Below, piece after piece: positions 12,061 to 24,204 of a DNA stretch of 64,000 bases (positions within the stretch are counted from its first letter, which is position 1; each line of letters opens with the position of its first letter). Position numbers and translations under genes: made by a program. This DNA is from Aurelia coerulea (Eukaryota > Cnidaria > Scyphozoa > Semaeostomeae > Ulmaridae), in contig CM076943.1 of assembly GCA_039566865.1 (NCBI GenBank), forward strand, positions 32,124,663 through 32,188,662. Direction: 5' to 3'. Under the pieces are notes generated by a model, which saw nothing but the letters and a program-made list of their open reading frames with translations, did not search any database and was not told where the DNA came from.

Positions 12061-12391
12061 AACGGGGTGAAAATTCGATATGATGATTAACTTTCTCGAT
12101 AATGACAAATGTAACTGGATTTTTTATAATGCGGACTCTGGTTTCCATCAAGCTAGTCAGTCCTGAAACATGAACGCTGCATGCTGATATGTTAATACAA
12201 AAATAACACTTCTCAAATGTTTACCACACTCCACTATCGTGGCAGGTTTGCAACTGGAATATTCAAAACTGTTGTCCTTGTTACTGTCAGATGATGTGAA
12301 TTGATAAAAACATAAGCTGAAGTGGTTGTAGAAATCGAAAGAGTTAGATGACTTTATGATCTGTGTGTAACAAGTTTGTTTTTTATTTCAG

Positions 12392-12438
12392 GTAAAGGCA
12401 AGAGTCCAAGACCAAAGAGCATAGGACCTGGTGCAAAG
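12392..12438 (+). CDS. Exon of the CaaX coiled-coil gene (Lys/Pro-rich)
   Basis: TTTTTTATTTCAG precedes a 47-base exon ending AAAG before GTAGGC. Its first two bases (GT) join the G left by the exon at 11232 to make Gly. The peptide is KGKSPRPKSIGPGAK, leaving phase 0. It is strongly basic with two S-P sites. The following intron is about 17.4 kb and full of transposons. Confidence 0.72.
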
Positions 12439-13284
12439 GTAGGCATTAAATCTTTAGGACAATACTACGCCCTTAGCGATTTTTGATATGCAGGAGAAAC
12501 AAACGTACAGAAATTATGCCGTTAAAACTCGGTCGCTAAAATGTACCAAAAGCACAAATTTATAGATTCTCGGTCATTTATGTCATTTTCGTGCGTAAAG
12601 GTCTCTTCATTTGCCATTAAGCATAGTATGATGGTGAGAACATAAGGCTCAAATATTTAGAAAAGGTCCGTGTAAAATTCTGTAATATTTTTCTTTGAAT
12701 TAAATGGCTTGGAAGGCACTCAGGGTTTTCTACTATAAAGCATAATATGAGGATGAGGAAGTTCCAACGAGATGCAATTCGCTCTTTGATTAAGTCTTAA
12801 ATGCTGCACAATTAGAACGCAATGCATCTTGGTTAAGACTTCTTTTCTGCCATCTAAAGTGTAATCATGGAGTGCAAAGTTTTTAAAGTATAGACCCTGG
12901 TAGCGGACCCTTTCTAGGCTAAGCTAAACATTGATTGTTTTTATATGCAGATTGGGACGATTGCCTTAATCGCTAAAACCATAGAGCGGCGTCGCCCCAA
13001 TGGAGCACCATTCGAAGAAAATGCTATTTATTTTCCCAAGCAAGTCATTTGAAAAACTAACTCACAACGAAAAGTTTCCTTCACCTGTGTGACCGATGGC
13101 TGTTTAAGGCCAGCCTTATCCGAGCTTCCTTTTTTCTTAGCCACTGGCTTAAACATGCAGCAGTCTAAACTGCCTATTTCTCCAAAATTTGCCTTTTTCG
13201 AAATGTTGAGCACCCCGCTTCTGCCATATTTCTCCAACAAATATCCAAAGAAAATAATGCCATTTTTTCTTTTCCATTTTCCAT
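12439..13284. other. Intronic stretch with one repeat end, otherwise nothing recognised
   Basis: Positions 12628-12740 match one arm of the palindromic MITE family at 11350 and 41810 (GGCTCAAATATTTAGAAAA, then GTGTAAAATTCTGTAA). The rest holds no recognisable feature. An open segment after a TATATGCAG at 12952 is discussed under rejected items. Confidence 0.45.
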
Positions 13285-13377
13285 TTTTATTTATTTAGGC
13301 ACGGTAGCCCCGTCAATCCATAAGAACTGCTTTTCAGGGGGCCGTGGCAAAACATTTACTAATTTAAAGGATCACTA

Positions 13378-14963
13378 CCGGGTGTCCCAAAAAAAAGGTA
13401 ACAGATTTAATGGGGACTAGCGATGAGAGTATAAGTCGAATCGATCTCAAATAAGTTTTGAAGTACTCTTCGATAGTTAACTTGAAGATTAATACCTCGT
13501 TTGTTGATAATGCCGCATCGAGAGTTGGAATATCAATCTCGAAAGCCAAAATTTGCGTCCATCTACCGGGTGACCCAGAAAAAAGTGACCCAACGCAATC
13601 TGTTACAGAAAATTAAGTAAGTGGCCGATTGAAATATTTCAAACGTTGTTGTGTTGCTAAAAGACTAGCCTATGCTATGAGTATTTTTCGCAATTTTTTT
13701 CGGCACGGTAGATTTCCAAAATTAAAGATTTCGAGTAAAAGAGCATGCCTGAAATCCTCAAAAATTCATCAAAAACAGGGGATTGATTTACAGCCATTTC
13801 AGATCTTCAAAGCAACGAGGAGCGTGTTTCATTTCAACCTGGGAATAGGCAACCCAGTCGGAAGTCTTCAGAGCAAGTTCATAGTCCCTAGGTACTTAAA
13901 GATATTCTCAGGCAAAAAGAAACACGCTCCTCGTTGTTTTGAAGATCTGAAATGGCTTTAAATCGATCCCCTGTTTTGGAAGATTTTTTGAGGATTTCAA
14001 GCCAGCCCTTTTCCTCAAAATCCTTAATTTGGGAACTTTGCCGTCCCCAAAAAAATTGCAAAAAATACTCATAATGTAGGCTAGTCTTTTAGCGACAGAA
14101 CAACGTTTGAAATATTTCAATTGGCCACTTGCCATTTCTTCTTGAACAGATTGCGTTGGGTCACTTTTTTCTGGGTCACCCGGTACAAACCAGAGCTTTT
14201 GGGTTTTGGCCTAAACTGTTAATGCGCTGGTTAGGGGAATCTCCTCAGTCAAAGACATTTTTGGACAAGGATCGGTCCTTTGAGTACCCGTTTGAAAAGA
14301 ACGCAAAAAACTGAAAACTAACAAACAAATTAATGAATATAGTCACTAAGGAATATTTTTCTCCAGTCAAAATGCATTTACAAAAGTACACCAAGGCAAG
14401 CACAAATGAGCTTTTTTTATGTTCCCTTGGGCATATACGATTGCTTGTTTCGTAATATTTTCGTGAGAGATGATGCAAAGAACATTTCATTCAAGCAATG
14501 AAGATTGTAAGACAGTCTATGTGTTAAAGCCTACGAGACTTATTTCGCTGATGAATAACGTTTCTCAGGCGGGTGTAATTTAAATTTTTTGTAGAATCAA
14601 TAAAGAGGTCTCTTCGGGGCTAAATTCTTGAATCTGATTGTAGAGTTCAGAGTCAGATTTCAGCTAAAATGTGTTCCTAAGCACGAAGCTTCTTGTTTGT
14701 ACTTAGCTATGATTGAGGAGATTCCACAGCACAGCGAGTTAACAGCTTAGGCCAAACCCCAAAAGCTCTGGATTGGAGTAGGAGGCAAATTTGGACTTTC
14801 AAGATCAATATTCCAACTCTTGATGCACCAATATCAACAAATAAGGTATCAATCTTCAAGTTAACTATCTAAGAGTACTTCAAAATTTATCAGGGGTCGA
14901 TTCAACTTAAATTCTTATCGCTAGCCCCAATCAAATCTGTTACCTTTTTTTTGGGACACCCGG
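13378..14963. mobile_element. Outer mariner-type palindromic MITE
   Basis: The terminal inverted repeats start CCGGGTGTCCCAAAAAAAAG and both ends are flanked by TA (13376-13377 and 14964-14965). The arms stay complementary well inward; for example, CCAGAGCTTTTGGGTTTTGG at about 14190 pairs with CCCCAAAAGCTCTGG at about 14757. The TA duplication and CCGGGTGTCCC ends are typical of Tc1/mariner-related MITEs. No transposase is seen. The inner element at 13566 interrupts its left arm. Confidence 0.8.
13566..14183. mobile_element. Inner mariner-type palindromic MITE
   Basis: A 618-bp element flanked by TA on both sides. Its ends are near-perfect inverted repeats, CCGGGTGACCCAGAAAAAAG, continuing TGACCCAACGCAATCTG. 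The arms are complementary almost to the centre near 13890, so it can fold into one long hairpin. Removing it with one TA rejoins the left arm of the outer MITE so that it pairs with the right arm. Confidence 0.85.
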
Positions 14964-15955
14964 TATATAATAATTAACAAAAAAAGAATTCTCGTTATGG
15001 CTAGTTTTTGATTCTTCTTTTAAAAGTGGCAAGGGAGGGAGCCTGTTTAGCGACCTTGATAGTTTTTCGTAATGGTAGCGAGAGATCAATATCGGTCTTT
15101 CTTAGTTTTCTGACATTTTGAGTAGAATGTTTTTCAAACAAATCTGAAAGGTACTCCGGAACCAGACCATTTAGCGATTTGTACATTTTGGTAGCTGTTT
15201 CGCTTCTAATAATGTCATTTACCGTAGGCCAATTTAAACTGCGAATTAATGCCATAGCAGGCGTATCAAATCTACATTTAGTAACAATTCTAGCCGCTCG
15301 ATTTTGCAGCTTCTGCAAGGTTTGCAGTATAGTCACCCCACAGCACCCCCACACCGAACAACAGAACCGAAAATGTGGCTCGACGATACCCTTATACATT
15401 GTACTTAACGTGTTTTGAGGTAAAAATTTCCTGGAATATTTCAAAAAATCCAACTGCACGAGAAACCTTAGGACGGAGATTGTTAACGTGTTCTTCCCAA
15501 TCCAAATTCCTATCGATTATCACACCCAGATACTTTGTTCGGTCTATATTTTCAACCTGAGAGTCACCAATATAAAATAGTGGATGATCAACCGCCTTAT
15601 CAGTAATTTTCTTAATTTTGGGCTGGGAACCTACAAGCAGAGCTTGAGTTTTTAAAACATTCAAAGAAAGTTTATTACCCTGCAACCATCGCTTCAAATC
15701 ATTCAGTTCACTATTTAGGGTTTGGTTTATATCTACTAAGCTTGAAGAAGAGTAAGAAATACTGGTATCGTCAGCGTGCATGGTCACTTTACCTTTCCTC
15801 AGAGAAAACGGAAGATCATTGATATAAATCAGAAACAAAAGAGGGCCAAGATAAGAACCCTGCGGCACGCCACAGCGAATATCTTCGGTTCTGGAACCAT
15901 CTCCATTTACTTTGCAGAATTGCTTTCTATTGGTTAGATAGGACTTTGAACTCTT

Positions 15956-18900
15956 TTCTCATAGTATTAAACCATTTCTCGTTGAATTCAATGCAGCCCC
16001 CCCCCTTCAAAAACATCAACAATTTATCTGTAATTCAGCTGATTACAATTCTCTCCTTCATCCACTTTTCTCTCATGAACCAAGGGACGAGCGTACCTCT
16101 GTTTCGAAAAACTGACAAGATTTTTTAAAACAACAGGATTTTGAGTATTTTAAAGAGATATTTAGTGAATATAAAAGGATTTCTTGTGAAAGGTGCACGC
16201 GACTTTCATGAAGTGATATAATTGCTCGCAGAGAATCTTAGTACTACAGGGTACTCAAAAAGGGCGACGACTGACAGTCTAAATGCTTCCAGATCACAAC
16301 CCCCTGGAACCCAAAATGAAAGTAGGATCTGATCAACCTCGAACCCAGGGTAACAATGGGCGGCCAGTTGTTACCCTGGTGCCTACGAGGCTCTTTCTTC
16401 ATTTTCATTGGCTAATGCTAAAACAATCAGCTTTTTGCATAAATTAACTCCGGCCGTATAGCAGACTTATTACATATATTATCGCATCATTACTACTCCA
16501 GGAGACACAAAGGGAACCAGAAATAAAGCAATTGTGATAAGTCTATATGGGAGGTTTGTTTTCGTACTTGTGTGAATGGGCCTAACGATGCAAACAATAA
16601 GGAAAATTCTTGCCTAAGCAAACAGAGAATCTAAAAAGAACAGCATAGAACAGGTTGTAACATTTGTAAAGTGTTTACATTCCTCCAGAAGCCTCTGTTG
16701 CAAACGGAAAGCTGCAAATGGAATTAAAATATCTCTCTTCACAGTGACATCCCGGTAACATCTAACATTCTACATAACACCTAGAGGTACTGTGTTTCCT
16801 GGAATATCTGCTCTTTGTACATTAGGTACATACGTCTTTCTATTCGATATAATAGGTACACGAAGCCGGAATTTTGGAAATGTCAGGAAACTCAACTCTT
16901 GATGAACATCTTATTTTCTTTGCTAAGAAACGTGCCAACAGTTTTATCAATCATGCTAATTGTTTTACTTTCCTTAGCACACCATACACCTGATATAAAT
17001 TGAGGCGACTAGAATTTTAAATTGTGAAATTACAGCAACTCGTAAGAAACTCACAAGTGATGCTCTGGATGCTTCAGCTCAGTTGCCTCCTTTTAACAAC
17101 AATGTATGTGCTAGAAAACTGTGGTTGACAAAGTTTGGTTCACTGGGTGAACCAAAAAAGTCACCATTTCAAACAGATTTCTCGTTGCTGGATGGAGTGG
17201 AATGAATTGAACTTTTGCGACCTTTCTTAAATTTTACTGAGCACTGAAAATAAACAGGTGAATTAACAAAAAATTAACAGAATGTCGCAAGGCTAGGACT
17301 TTCAGAAGAATGGTTGGATTTGGATTTGAATTTAGCAATCATTTTCTGCTGTAAATCCTGTCAAAATTACCAACGTTACTTAAGTACCTATGACAATACC
17401 AAATAGCAACCTCTTCAACCAAGTAATCAAATCTGAAATATCACGAGGGAAGAGTCCAAACTCGCTGTACAAAACCTTTCAAGTTCCCTCTAAAGATGTG
17501 CGTTAAACAGCGTAAGAGGTTGTCTAAAGTATATGACGGAATGGCAAGACTGAAGGCTTTTCTAACATCATCATATTTTTTGTATGTCCACAATTGAGGT
17601 TTTATCGTTGGGTTTACTATGATGAAATCTGAAGGCTACATACTTACCTTGACACTATCTTTTCTCGTTGAAACAGTGAATTTCCATGCATCAAAATTTC
17701 CATACTGGAGTTTACTTTCTAACAGTAATAATGGTATGCCAACTACTTGCGAGCAATATGTTTGCACTCTCGTTAAGTTCAGATTAAGTTTTATAATATC
17801 GTTTTGATATCTTCTCATTCCTGCTTCATTATGTCTTCAAACTTTCCAATAGCTGATCTTGAAGAGCAACACTTCGAGCGAAATCTGAGAGCCTATGCAT
17901 CGTCAAAATGCGTTGCGAATAGATCGATAGATGGCTGAGTGTTTCTCATCGACATTTAAAATTCTGATAATCAATATTCAAATTTGTTCAGGTCAATGAC
18001 TGAAATTGATTTCAAATGAGACGCGTCATGGTCGTACAACGGAAAGAGACCATTCTAGTGCCAGACACTGATTTTTCACATTCAATAAAAGAGCGACACC
18101 TCAGACCCCTCAGACAAAGATTGCGAGAATGATAGAGGACTTTCCTCAAGTGTTCAAGCTCATTTTAGCTATCTAGGCCAATGCCTATGTAAGTTCTCTA
18201 GAGAAACAAGGAGAACATGAATAAATGCTCCAAAGCTTGTTTGTTATGGCTTCTTAGGCGTCGCAAAGGATTATATGAAGACTTTGCACGATCATTTTTT
18301 GTTGCGAGGCCTGTTGAGGATTTTCAAGTTACAAACAGAAAACTTTCTAAAAAATCAGAACTGATATGTTAAATGGAGTGCTGTAATACTTGCTAATTTT
18401 GCTAATTTCCCAACAACATGGATGAAATATGAGAAAATCATATCCAACAGATAACTGAAAAATTTTTAAAACATTCTTGAAGAAGGCTAAGAATGAGACA
18501 ATACAAAACTATCTTGACTTGTGTAAAATCACGGCACGAACTAAACTTACCGGCTAGCAGCGACATCTTGTTTTCTCGCTTAAGTACAGTAAAAATTGTC
18601 AACTTGCAGTTCACTTTTATTGAATCTTTTCTACAACAAGACACATTTTTGCTTGCATCGCGCCATCAGATTGCAAGCGCGGGAAACAGTTGACCTCCAC
18701 ACCTTTGAGTTTTGCTGTGTGGTGAATATGACACCATTGCTGAACAGAGTGCTTGCATAATTTTTTGACATAAATTAGAATACATTCACCACAAAACAGC
18801 AGGTAGGAACCAGGGGTATCATTTGTGCTGAAGAAGAGAGGCTGAAGACAATGATAGCCCTGGAATCGAGGTTGGGATCTGATCGATTTCTTTCTAAATC

Positions 18901-20408
18901 AAATTTTGAGAGGCAGATCAAGCTTTTTTGGCATGTTGTTTTCTTTTGCGGCAATATTTAACTTTTCACGGAGTAAAATAAAAACACCTCTATGAAAGAC
19001 GACAGGAGAATTCAAAGGCACTTACAATTCCATTCCAAGAAGGCCAATTTGCAAAATTCATCATAATTACGTTTATGCATGAATGTGAAATAAAATGAGC
19101 AGGAGTCCACTCAATGGCGTCAGCAAACTATTTTCGCGGGTTTTTTAGTTATAGCTAGGGCCAAGTCCTTTCTAGTTTGAAGCTACTCAAAGCGCTTAAA
19201 AAAAGGCTGATTCTCAGGGTGCTCATTTGGGGCGACGCGGCTCTGGGCAATCCATCAGAAGTTATGGTCAAGCATTCCTTTTTATCAGTGGTCTTGGAGA
19301 AAAGTCGGTCGTTATCTCTCTTGCTCCTTCCTATTTGATACCTTACACTACTTAACCCTTTTGCATCAGTGTTGCCACAATAGGTTAAATCAAGGGCGCC
19401 TACTTTGTAGGAAGTGTGTTTATTCACGGTATTTTACGCGGTGTCCTATGACCCAGTCCTGTTAATCTTTGTATATCATAATAAACTGAGGGGTATGCAA
19501 CTTCTGCAGATAAACCAATCAGCGAGCAGGATCTCAAGAGAAGATTATCACAAGCGCGTTCTATCCGTTGTGGTTTCGGTCAAGCAAAATTGTTTACATA
19601 AGCCTTTGTTCAACCAGATGTGAGAAGCAGGACGGAAAATTGCATTTGCCATGCGCGAAGAGCGCACAGGGGATCAATGATTACAAGGTCGATTTTACGC
19701 GAGCAAAGCTGTCGTGTGGCCTAACTTTCTTCAGTTGGAATGTTGTGAATATTGAAGGTTTCTTAACGCAAGCACAAACTTCATTTGAACACAGTTTACC
19801 TCGATAATTTTTCAGTTTAGTTTCTTATCAATAGTCGGAAAGAGCTGTGGATGCAGGCTGGCACAGAAACAGATTGATGTGATTGTTGACATTGAGCTCT
19901 TCTGTGGACATTATTATTACTCCCGATTGGGTTCGTTGCTTTTTTATCCTGCCAGCAAAGAAGCGCGAAAGAAGACTGAACCTTTCGACCATCTCTTGTA
20001 ATATAAAATCGACCACCTAATGATAGTTAATGGCCTGATTAACAGGTATACGATACGTGTGAAGTCGCGATGAAACCACTGGTGAATGAAACATGCTTTC
20101 TATCTCTGCAATCATCACTCAGCATTGCCCAAAGGAACCTTGTGGCTTGGAGAATGAACAACGCTTGATATGATGTTGGATTTAATCTTATTTTGCTAAT
20201 AGTAACTGCAGTAAAGAGAATGTTCGATTTTCTGTGCCATACACAAATCACGAAATTGTTTTCAAAAGTCCTATGAAGATCAACAGAGATCCACAGTAAA
20301 AACAGGAAGAAATGGGTGTCAAAATTAGAAACAATACACTGGAACTACCAGAGATATCTAACAATAGTACCGTATTGAAACTGAACGTTCAGCGTAAGGG
20401 AAAACTCA
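15956..20408. other. Intronic stretch, few recognisable features
   Basis: No exon or transposon ORF is recognised. At 16337-16375 a short hairpin (CAGGGTAACAA ... TTGTTACCCTGG) occurs; flanking words such as GATCTGATC and TCGAGGTT recur inverted near 18880. A CTACAGGGTACTC word at 16245 resembles a mariner end without a visible partner. Positions 19385-19480 (AAGGGCGCCTACTTTGTAGG and onward) recur inverted at about 26035-26365. Confidence 0.4.
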
Positions 20409-20416
20409 GTTACAAT

Positions 20417-20582
20417 CAGAGACGTAGGAACCGGGGGGGCACTGGGGGCACGTGCCCCCCAAGATTTTGCAATAAACAAAGAAGTGCCCTTTTTATTTTC
20501 AGGAAATGCCCCTTTAGCTTAAGAGAAAAGTGCCCTTGAAGTCTCGTGCCCCTCCAAGTTTCAGATGCTTCCTACGTCCCTG
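20417..20582. mobile_element. Short hAT-type MITE with perfect 8-bp duplication
   Basis: A 166-bp element with ends CAGAGACGTAGGAACC and CAGGGACGTAGGAAGC (the latter read inward from the right end). It is flanked by a perfect 8-bp duplication GTTACAAT at 20409-20416 and 20583-20590. The interior is rich in GGGGGCAC/GTGCCC words. The 8-bp duplication and CAGRG start are hallmarks of hAT elements. Confidence 0.85.
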
Positions 20583-20618
20583 GTTACAATGTTCAGGTCT
20601 TCATGTTTGAAGGATCTA

Positions 20619-20975
20619 CACGTATTTTTTTGTAAGAAACTGCCCATAAGAAACTCAACTCTCAGATCACCAAAAAATTTAGGAACTCCAGTACTGGGAG
20701 AAAATAAGTTAAGAAACTATTTATTTTGATAAAGGAAGTCCTTGACATATTGTTGCCTTACTTTTACTTGCTTCCTGTATTATATTACTCGTAAGGTACT
20801 TAATGTCTAAACATTGGAGAGGCTTAAAAAATGTTGTTTTGAAATATTTGAACATGAAGATTGTTATGGAACCTCTAAGAAACTCGTAAGGAACTCTGAG
20901 TACTCAAAATCTGACAATCTTAAGAAACTTTCAGTAGTACTGCCCCAAATTCTTAGTTTCTGAACAAAATACGTG
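20619..20975. mobile_element. TA-flanked MITE, AAGAAACT family, copy 1
   Basis: Ends read inward are CACGTATTTTTTTGTAAGAA and CACGTATTTTGTTCAGAAAC, with TA on each side. Inside are repeated TAAGAAACT and AGTACT words. Related copies lie at 45226-45535 and 47527-47921. The TA duplication suggests a mariner-type origin. Confidence 0.7.
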
Positions 20976-21295
20976 TATGTCATCATCATCAATGTTAGGA
21001 GTCGAAAAACAATCTTTGCCACAGTTGACAGAATCGTGCTGCTAAGGGCTAAATCCCCATCTCTAACGGACCACTAAATTTTCCCTTAAATTTTCCTTTG
21101 TCATGGGCGTACTACCACCTCTCATTATAGGCTGATTTGTGTCTGTGGTCAGGGCCTAATCTTATGGGAACTTCATTATCTAGATTGTGATGTTAATATT
21201 ACAAAGTTCACTGCCACAAAATTAACTGCTGCAAGTTTTTCTTCAGAAATTGATTATGAATATATAACCTATTTGAATTTTCATCACAAAGTAAA

Positions 21296-22532
21296 CAGGG
21301 ACCGCGGAGCATAATTTCGATTGGGGGGGCTAAAAAGTAGGGAGAAAATCTGACGGGGTCTGGGGGCGAAGCCCCCAGAAAAATTTTCCTGACCACGCCC
21401 TCTACTTTGGCTATAAATGCGACCAACGCCCTTTACATGCCAAGAAACGCCCGGGAAAAGATATTCATTTGCAGCATATTTAATCACTAAATCCTGCTGT
21501 AAATCGCCATAAAAGTGGAAAATAGTTTGCAGTCTATAGTACGTCTAACATTTGATAGCGAAGGCTCGGGGACCACACGCAGCATCTTTTGGTATAAAGG
21601 AAAAGGCCTAAAGGAACGCTATGCTTTAGTCTTATGTCGAAGTTAAATATCTCTTGGAATTATTTCAGTTAAGAAATAGATAATACGGTAATATAACATA
21701 ACGCTGTCATACTTTCAGAGTTAAGCATTTTAAACATAACAGAACCTAAAAACGCGAACATTGTTTATTCTGAGTAAGTTTGTATCATCAATGAATCAAC
21801 ATTTTAATGAAATTTCCTAAAATTTCGTATCCTGTTCTCATTTCTATTGATGAAAATAGTTGCAACTACGATATTGTTTATTCTGTCTGTCCTTTGTTTG
21901 TGATTGTGAAGAATTGCTAAGTTGTTGAACCTTTTTTGGGACATTCTTGAGCGAAGCCAAGTTTTTAGACGCCTTGCTAAAGAGAATAATCGCTCACCAG
22001 TTGCACTTGTTGCAGGATTGACACTCAGCAGTTTAAAAATTTGGACAATTTCACTTATTAGCAATCTTTGAGCAACTGGAATTTGTTTCAAAAACATCCA
22101 GATATCATGAAAGCAATCTATCTTCACATCTTTCACTAAAAGTTTGAATATTTCAAGCTGTGGTAACAAAAGTGAAAGTTTTACGTCGTCGGCATAATTC
22201 TCCTCGACGTATTTCATTTCAGACGAAACATCGCTTGCATTAACGAAGTTAACGAGAAGAGATTCTAGATTCTTGGAAGACATAAAGCTGGGCTGGTTGA
22301 ACCTCTCATTGATTGCTTCAACAATGACATCCAATGCCTCAAAAGTTCTTATTTTTCATGAAGCCAAAGTGGCCACCTACTCTTTCTGAATCATATTTGC
22401 ACACACCGTTTCACGTTTCAAAAGAAGTTGCTGAGCTCATTTTAACATAATTTCTAGAAATCGAAAAACTATATCTTGAAAATTATTGGGGGGGCTAAAG
22501 CCCCCCCAGCCCCCCCGGCTCCGCGGTCCCTG
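21296..22532 (-). mobile_element. Deleted hAT transposon
   Basis: A 1,237-bp element bounded by perfect inverted ends CAGGGACCGCGGAGC. Subterminal regions are G/C-rich with GGGGGGGCTAAA words. It carries the C-terminus of a hAT transposase on the minus strand. The 8 bp on each side (AAAGTAAA and AAACCTAT) do not match, so the target duplication is decayed or rearranged. The left subterminal motif (CCACGCCCTCTACTTTGGCT) recurs at 61725. Confidence 0.75.
21804..22334 (-). pseudogene. hAT transposase C-terminal remnant
   Basis: A minus-strand frame of about 176 residues. The hAT dimerisation region is clear: LLSVNPATSATGERLFSLAR followed by RLKTWLRSRMSQKRFNNLAI. Family members share the A-T-x-x-x-E-R-x-F-S and L-x-x-x-R-S-x-M-x-x-x-R-L/F-x-x-L pattern and use this region to form multimers. 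The catalytic N-terminal two thirds, including the acidic residues and BED zinc finger, are missing, so it cannot be active. It lies wholly between the TIRs of the element at 21296-22532. Confidence 0.85.
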
Positions 22533-22864
22533 AAACCTATGGATAGCTGGAATGGTGCATTATCTGCTATTCTTCAGAACATTAAATCACTTTGTTTTTG
22601 CACCCTTACTGATCACAAAGGCACAATCAAGATATTCCCCATCAATGAAAATTGGAAGACTTTGCTGCACGCTCTAACAAACTTTTAAGTAAAGTTCAAT
22701 TCTCAAAAATTAGAAAAATTCTAAAAGCTTCCAATAACATAAAATAATGTCAAAGTTTTCAGAGAGAATAAGTTAGACTATGATATGATCCAAGCAATTC
22801 TTCAAAGAGTAAATTACAGTCAATTGAATCATAAATGATTGTTAACAGCTGCATTTTATTCAAG

Positions 22865-23029
22865 CAGGGATGTAGGAAGCATCTCAAAGTTGGGGGGCAC
22901 AACACTTCAAGGGCACTTTTCATTGAGCTAAAGGGGCACTTCCTCAAAATAAGAGGGCACTTCTTTGTTTATTGCAAAATGTTGAGGGGACATGTGCCTC
23001 CAGTGCCCCCCCTGGTTCCTACGTCTCTG
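22865..23029. mobile_element. Short hAT-type MITE, inverted relative to 20417
   Basis: A 165-bp element with ends CAGGGATGTAGGAAGC and CAGAGACGTAGGAACC (read inward), flanked by TATTCAAG and CATTCAAG (7 of 8 bases). It is an inverted copy of the element at 20417-20582, and the two bracket the hAT transposon. The interior carries the same GGGGCAC/GTGCCC words. Confidence 0.8.
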
Positions 23030-23581
23030 CATTCAAGTGTTTCTAAATTTGGCATACTGTAAGTCCTTGTTTAGGTAGTTCTTCTTCAATTAACATTGCT
23101 TAATAGCATACACCTTTCTGTTTTACCGCCCATCTTATTAATGTGATAAAGCCACTGCATTCTGTATGGTGAGATCCTCTTTTCTCTATCCAATTTGTAA
23201 TTTTCCTTTTTTCTATGATGAAAATATTAGATTTCTCATGATATGAAAATGAATTAGGTTCGTTGAAATACTTTCATCAGTTTTTATAAATATTTTAAAC
23301 AAGGCATATTTTACCCAATATGTAAAACCTGTCATTAGGTATTTGAAGATATCAGAATATAATTGAAACAATATTGCTGCAGCAGAAGATACACAAGTTC
23401 ATAACACAAGGGCAAAATTTTAAGAGGAAAGAGCCATTATGTTGGAAATTTTGCAGTAAGTCTAGTTTATCACCCAACATAATTCATTATGCCGCACAAC
23501 CTGTATTAAGAGGAAACAGCACCCCTATCTTTCTCTAATTGCAATGATCTCTACAAATAGGAATACAGAGAAATAGAAACA

Positions 23582-24196
23582 GAATGGGGTATATTTTGTC
23601 ATTTCGCTCGGGCCCTCCACCAATTTTCCCAAACTTTTTGGGGATTGAACATATTTCATGGAGGTGTAAACAAGGTAATTTAAAAAGATCTAAGTGTTGC
23701 ATAGTGTAGTTTTGCCACAGTGTTTGGGTTTAGCGAAGGATTTTCTCGCTAGGACAGTCATGACTCTTAGGCCCGATAAATTGGAGAATTTAGAAAGGGG
23801 TGTATTTGTCGTTCCGCTCGGGTCCTCCACCAATTTTCCCAAACTTTTTGAGAATTGAACATATTTCATGGAGGTGTAAACAAGGTAGTTAAAAAAATCT
23901 AAGTGTTGCATAGTGTAGTTTTGCTACAGTGTTCGGGTTTAGCGAAGGATTTTCTCGCTAGGACAGTCATGACTCTTAGGCCCGATAAATTGGAGAATTT
24001 AGAAAGGGGTGTATTTGTTGTTCCGCTCGGGTCCTCCACCAATTTTCCCAAACTTTTTGCGAATTGAACATATTTCATGAAGGTGTAAACAAGGTAATTT
24101 AAAAAAATCTTAGTGTTGCATAGTGTAGTTTTGCCACAGTGTTTAGGTTTATCGAAGGGTTTCCTCGCTAGGACAGTCATGACTCTTAGGCCCGAT
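23582..24196. repeat. Tandem repeat, about 210-bp unit, three copies
   Basis: Three direct copies each contain CTCCACCAATTTTCCCAAAC and TCATGACTCTTAGGCCCGAT. The TGACTCTT words start at 23761, 23970 and 24180, giving periods of 209 and 210 bp. Identity between copies is high (about 95% by eye), so the array is young. It directly abuts a LINE fragment on its right. Confidence 0.9.
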
Positions 24197-24204
24197 ATAG
24201 AGAT

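Larger units (their letters stand above)
13285..15955 (-). mobile_element. 5'-truncated LINE, 3' UTR split by nested MITEs
   Basis: The minus strand encodes the C-terminal half of a non-LTR reverse transcriptase. From about 15955 it reads SSKSYLTNRKQFCKVNGDGS, then the GVPQGS block, LLFLIYINDLP and the catalytic block as HADDTS (normally YADD). One frameshift near 15400 shifts it into KYSRKFLPQNTL and on to the tail ATFKRRIKN at about 15001. The frameshift, Tyr-to-His change and truncation make it inactive. The 3' UTR resumes after the MITEs at 13285-13376 with the GGCACGGTAGCCCC stem-loop and a TAAA-type tail. Confidence 0.75.

Noticed and set aside
12952..13050. Open segment after TATATGCAG (IGTIALIAKTIERRRPNGAP) as an alternative terminal exon
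   Set aside because: Phase 0 would fit the exon ending at 12438, but the polypyrimidine tract is modest, the peptide is unremarkable and no poly(A) signal follows closely. Kept only as a weak possibility.
16245..16265. Mariner-type end (CAGGGTACTC)
   Set aside because: No inverted partner or TA duplication could be found within a few kb.
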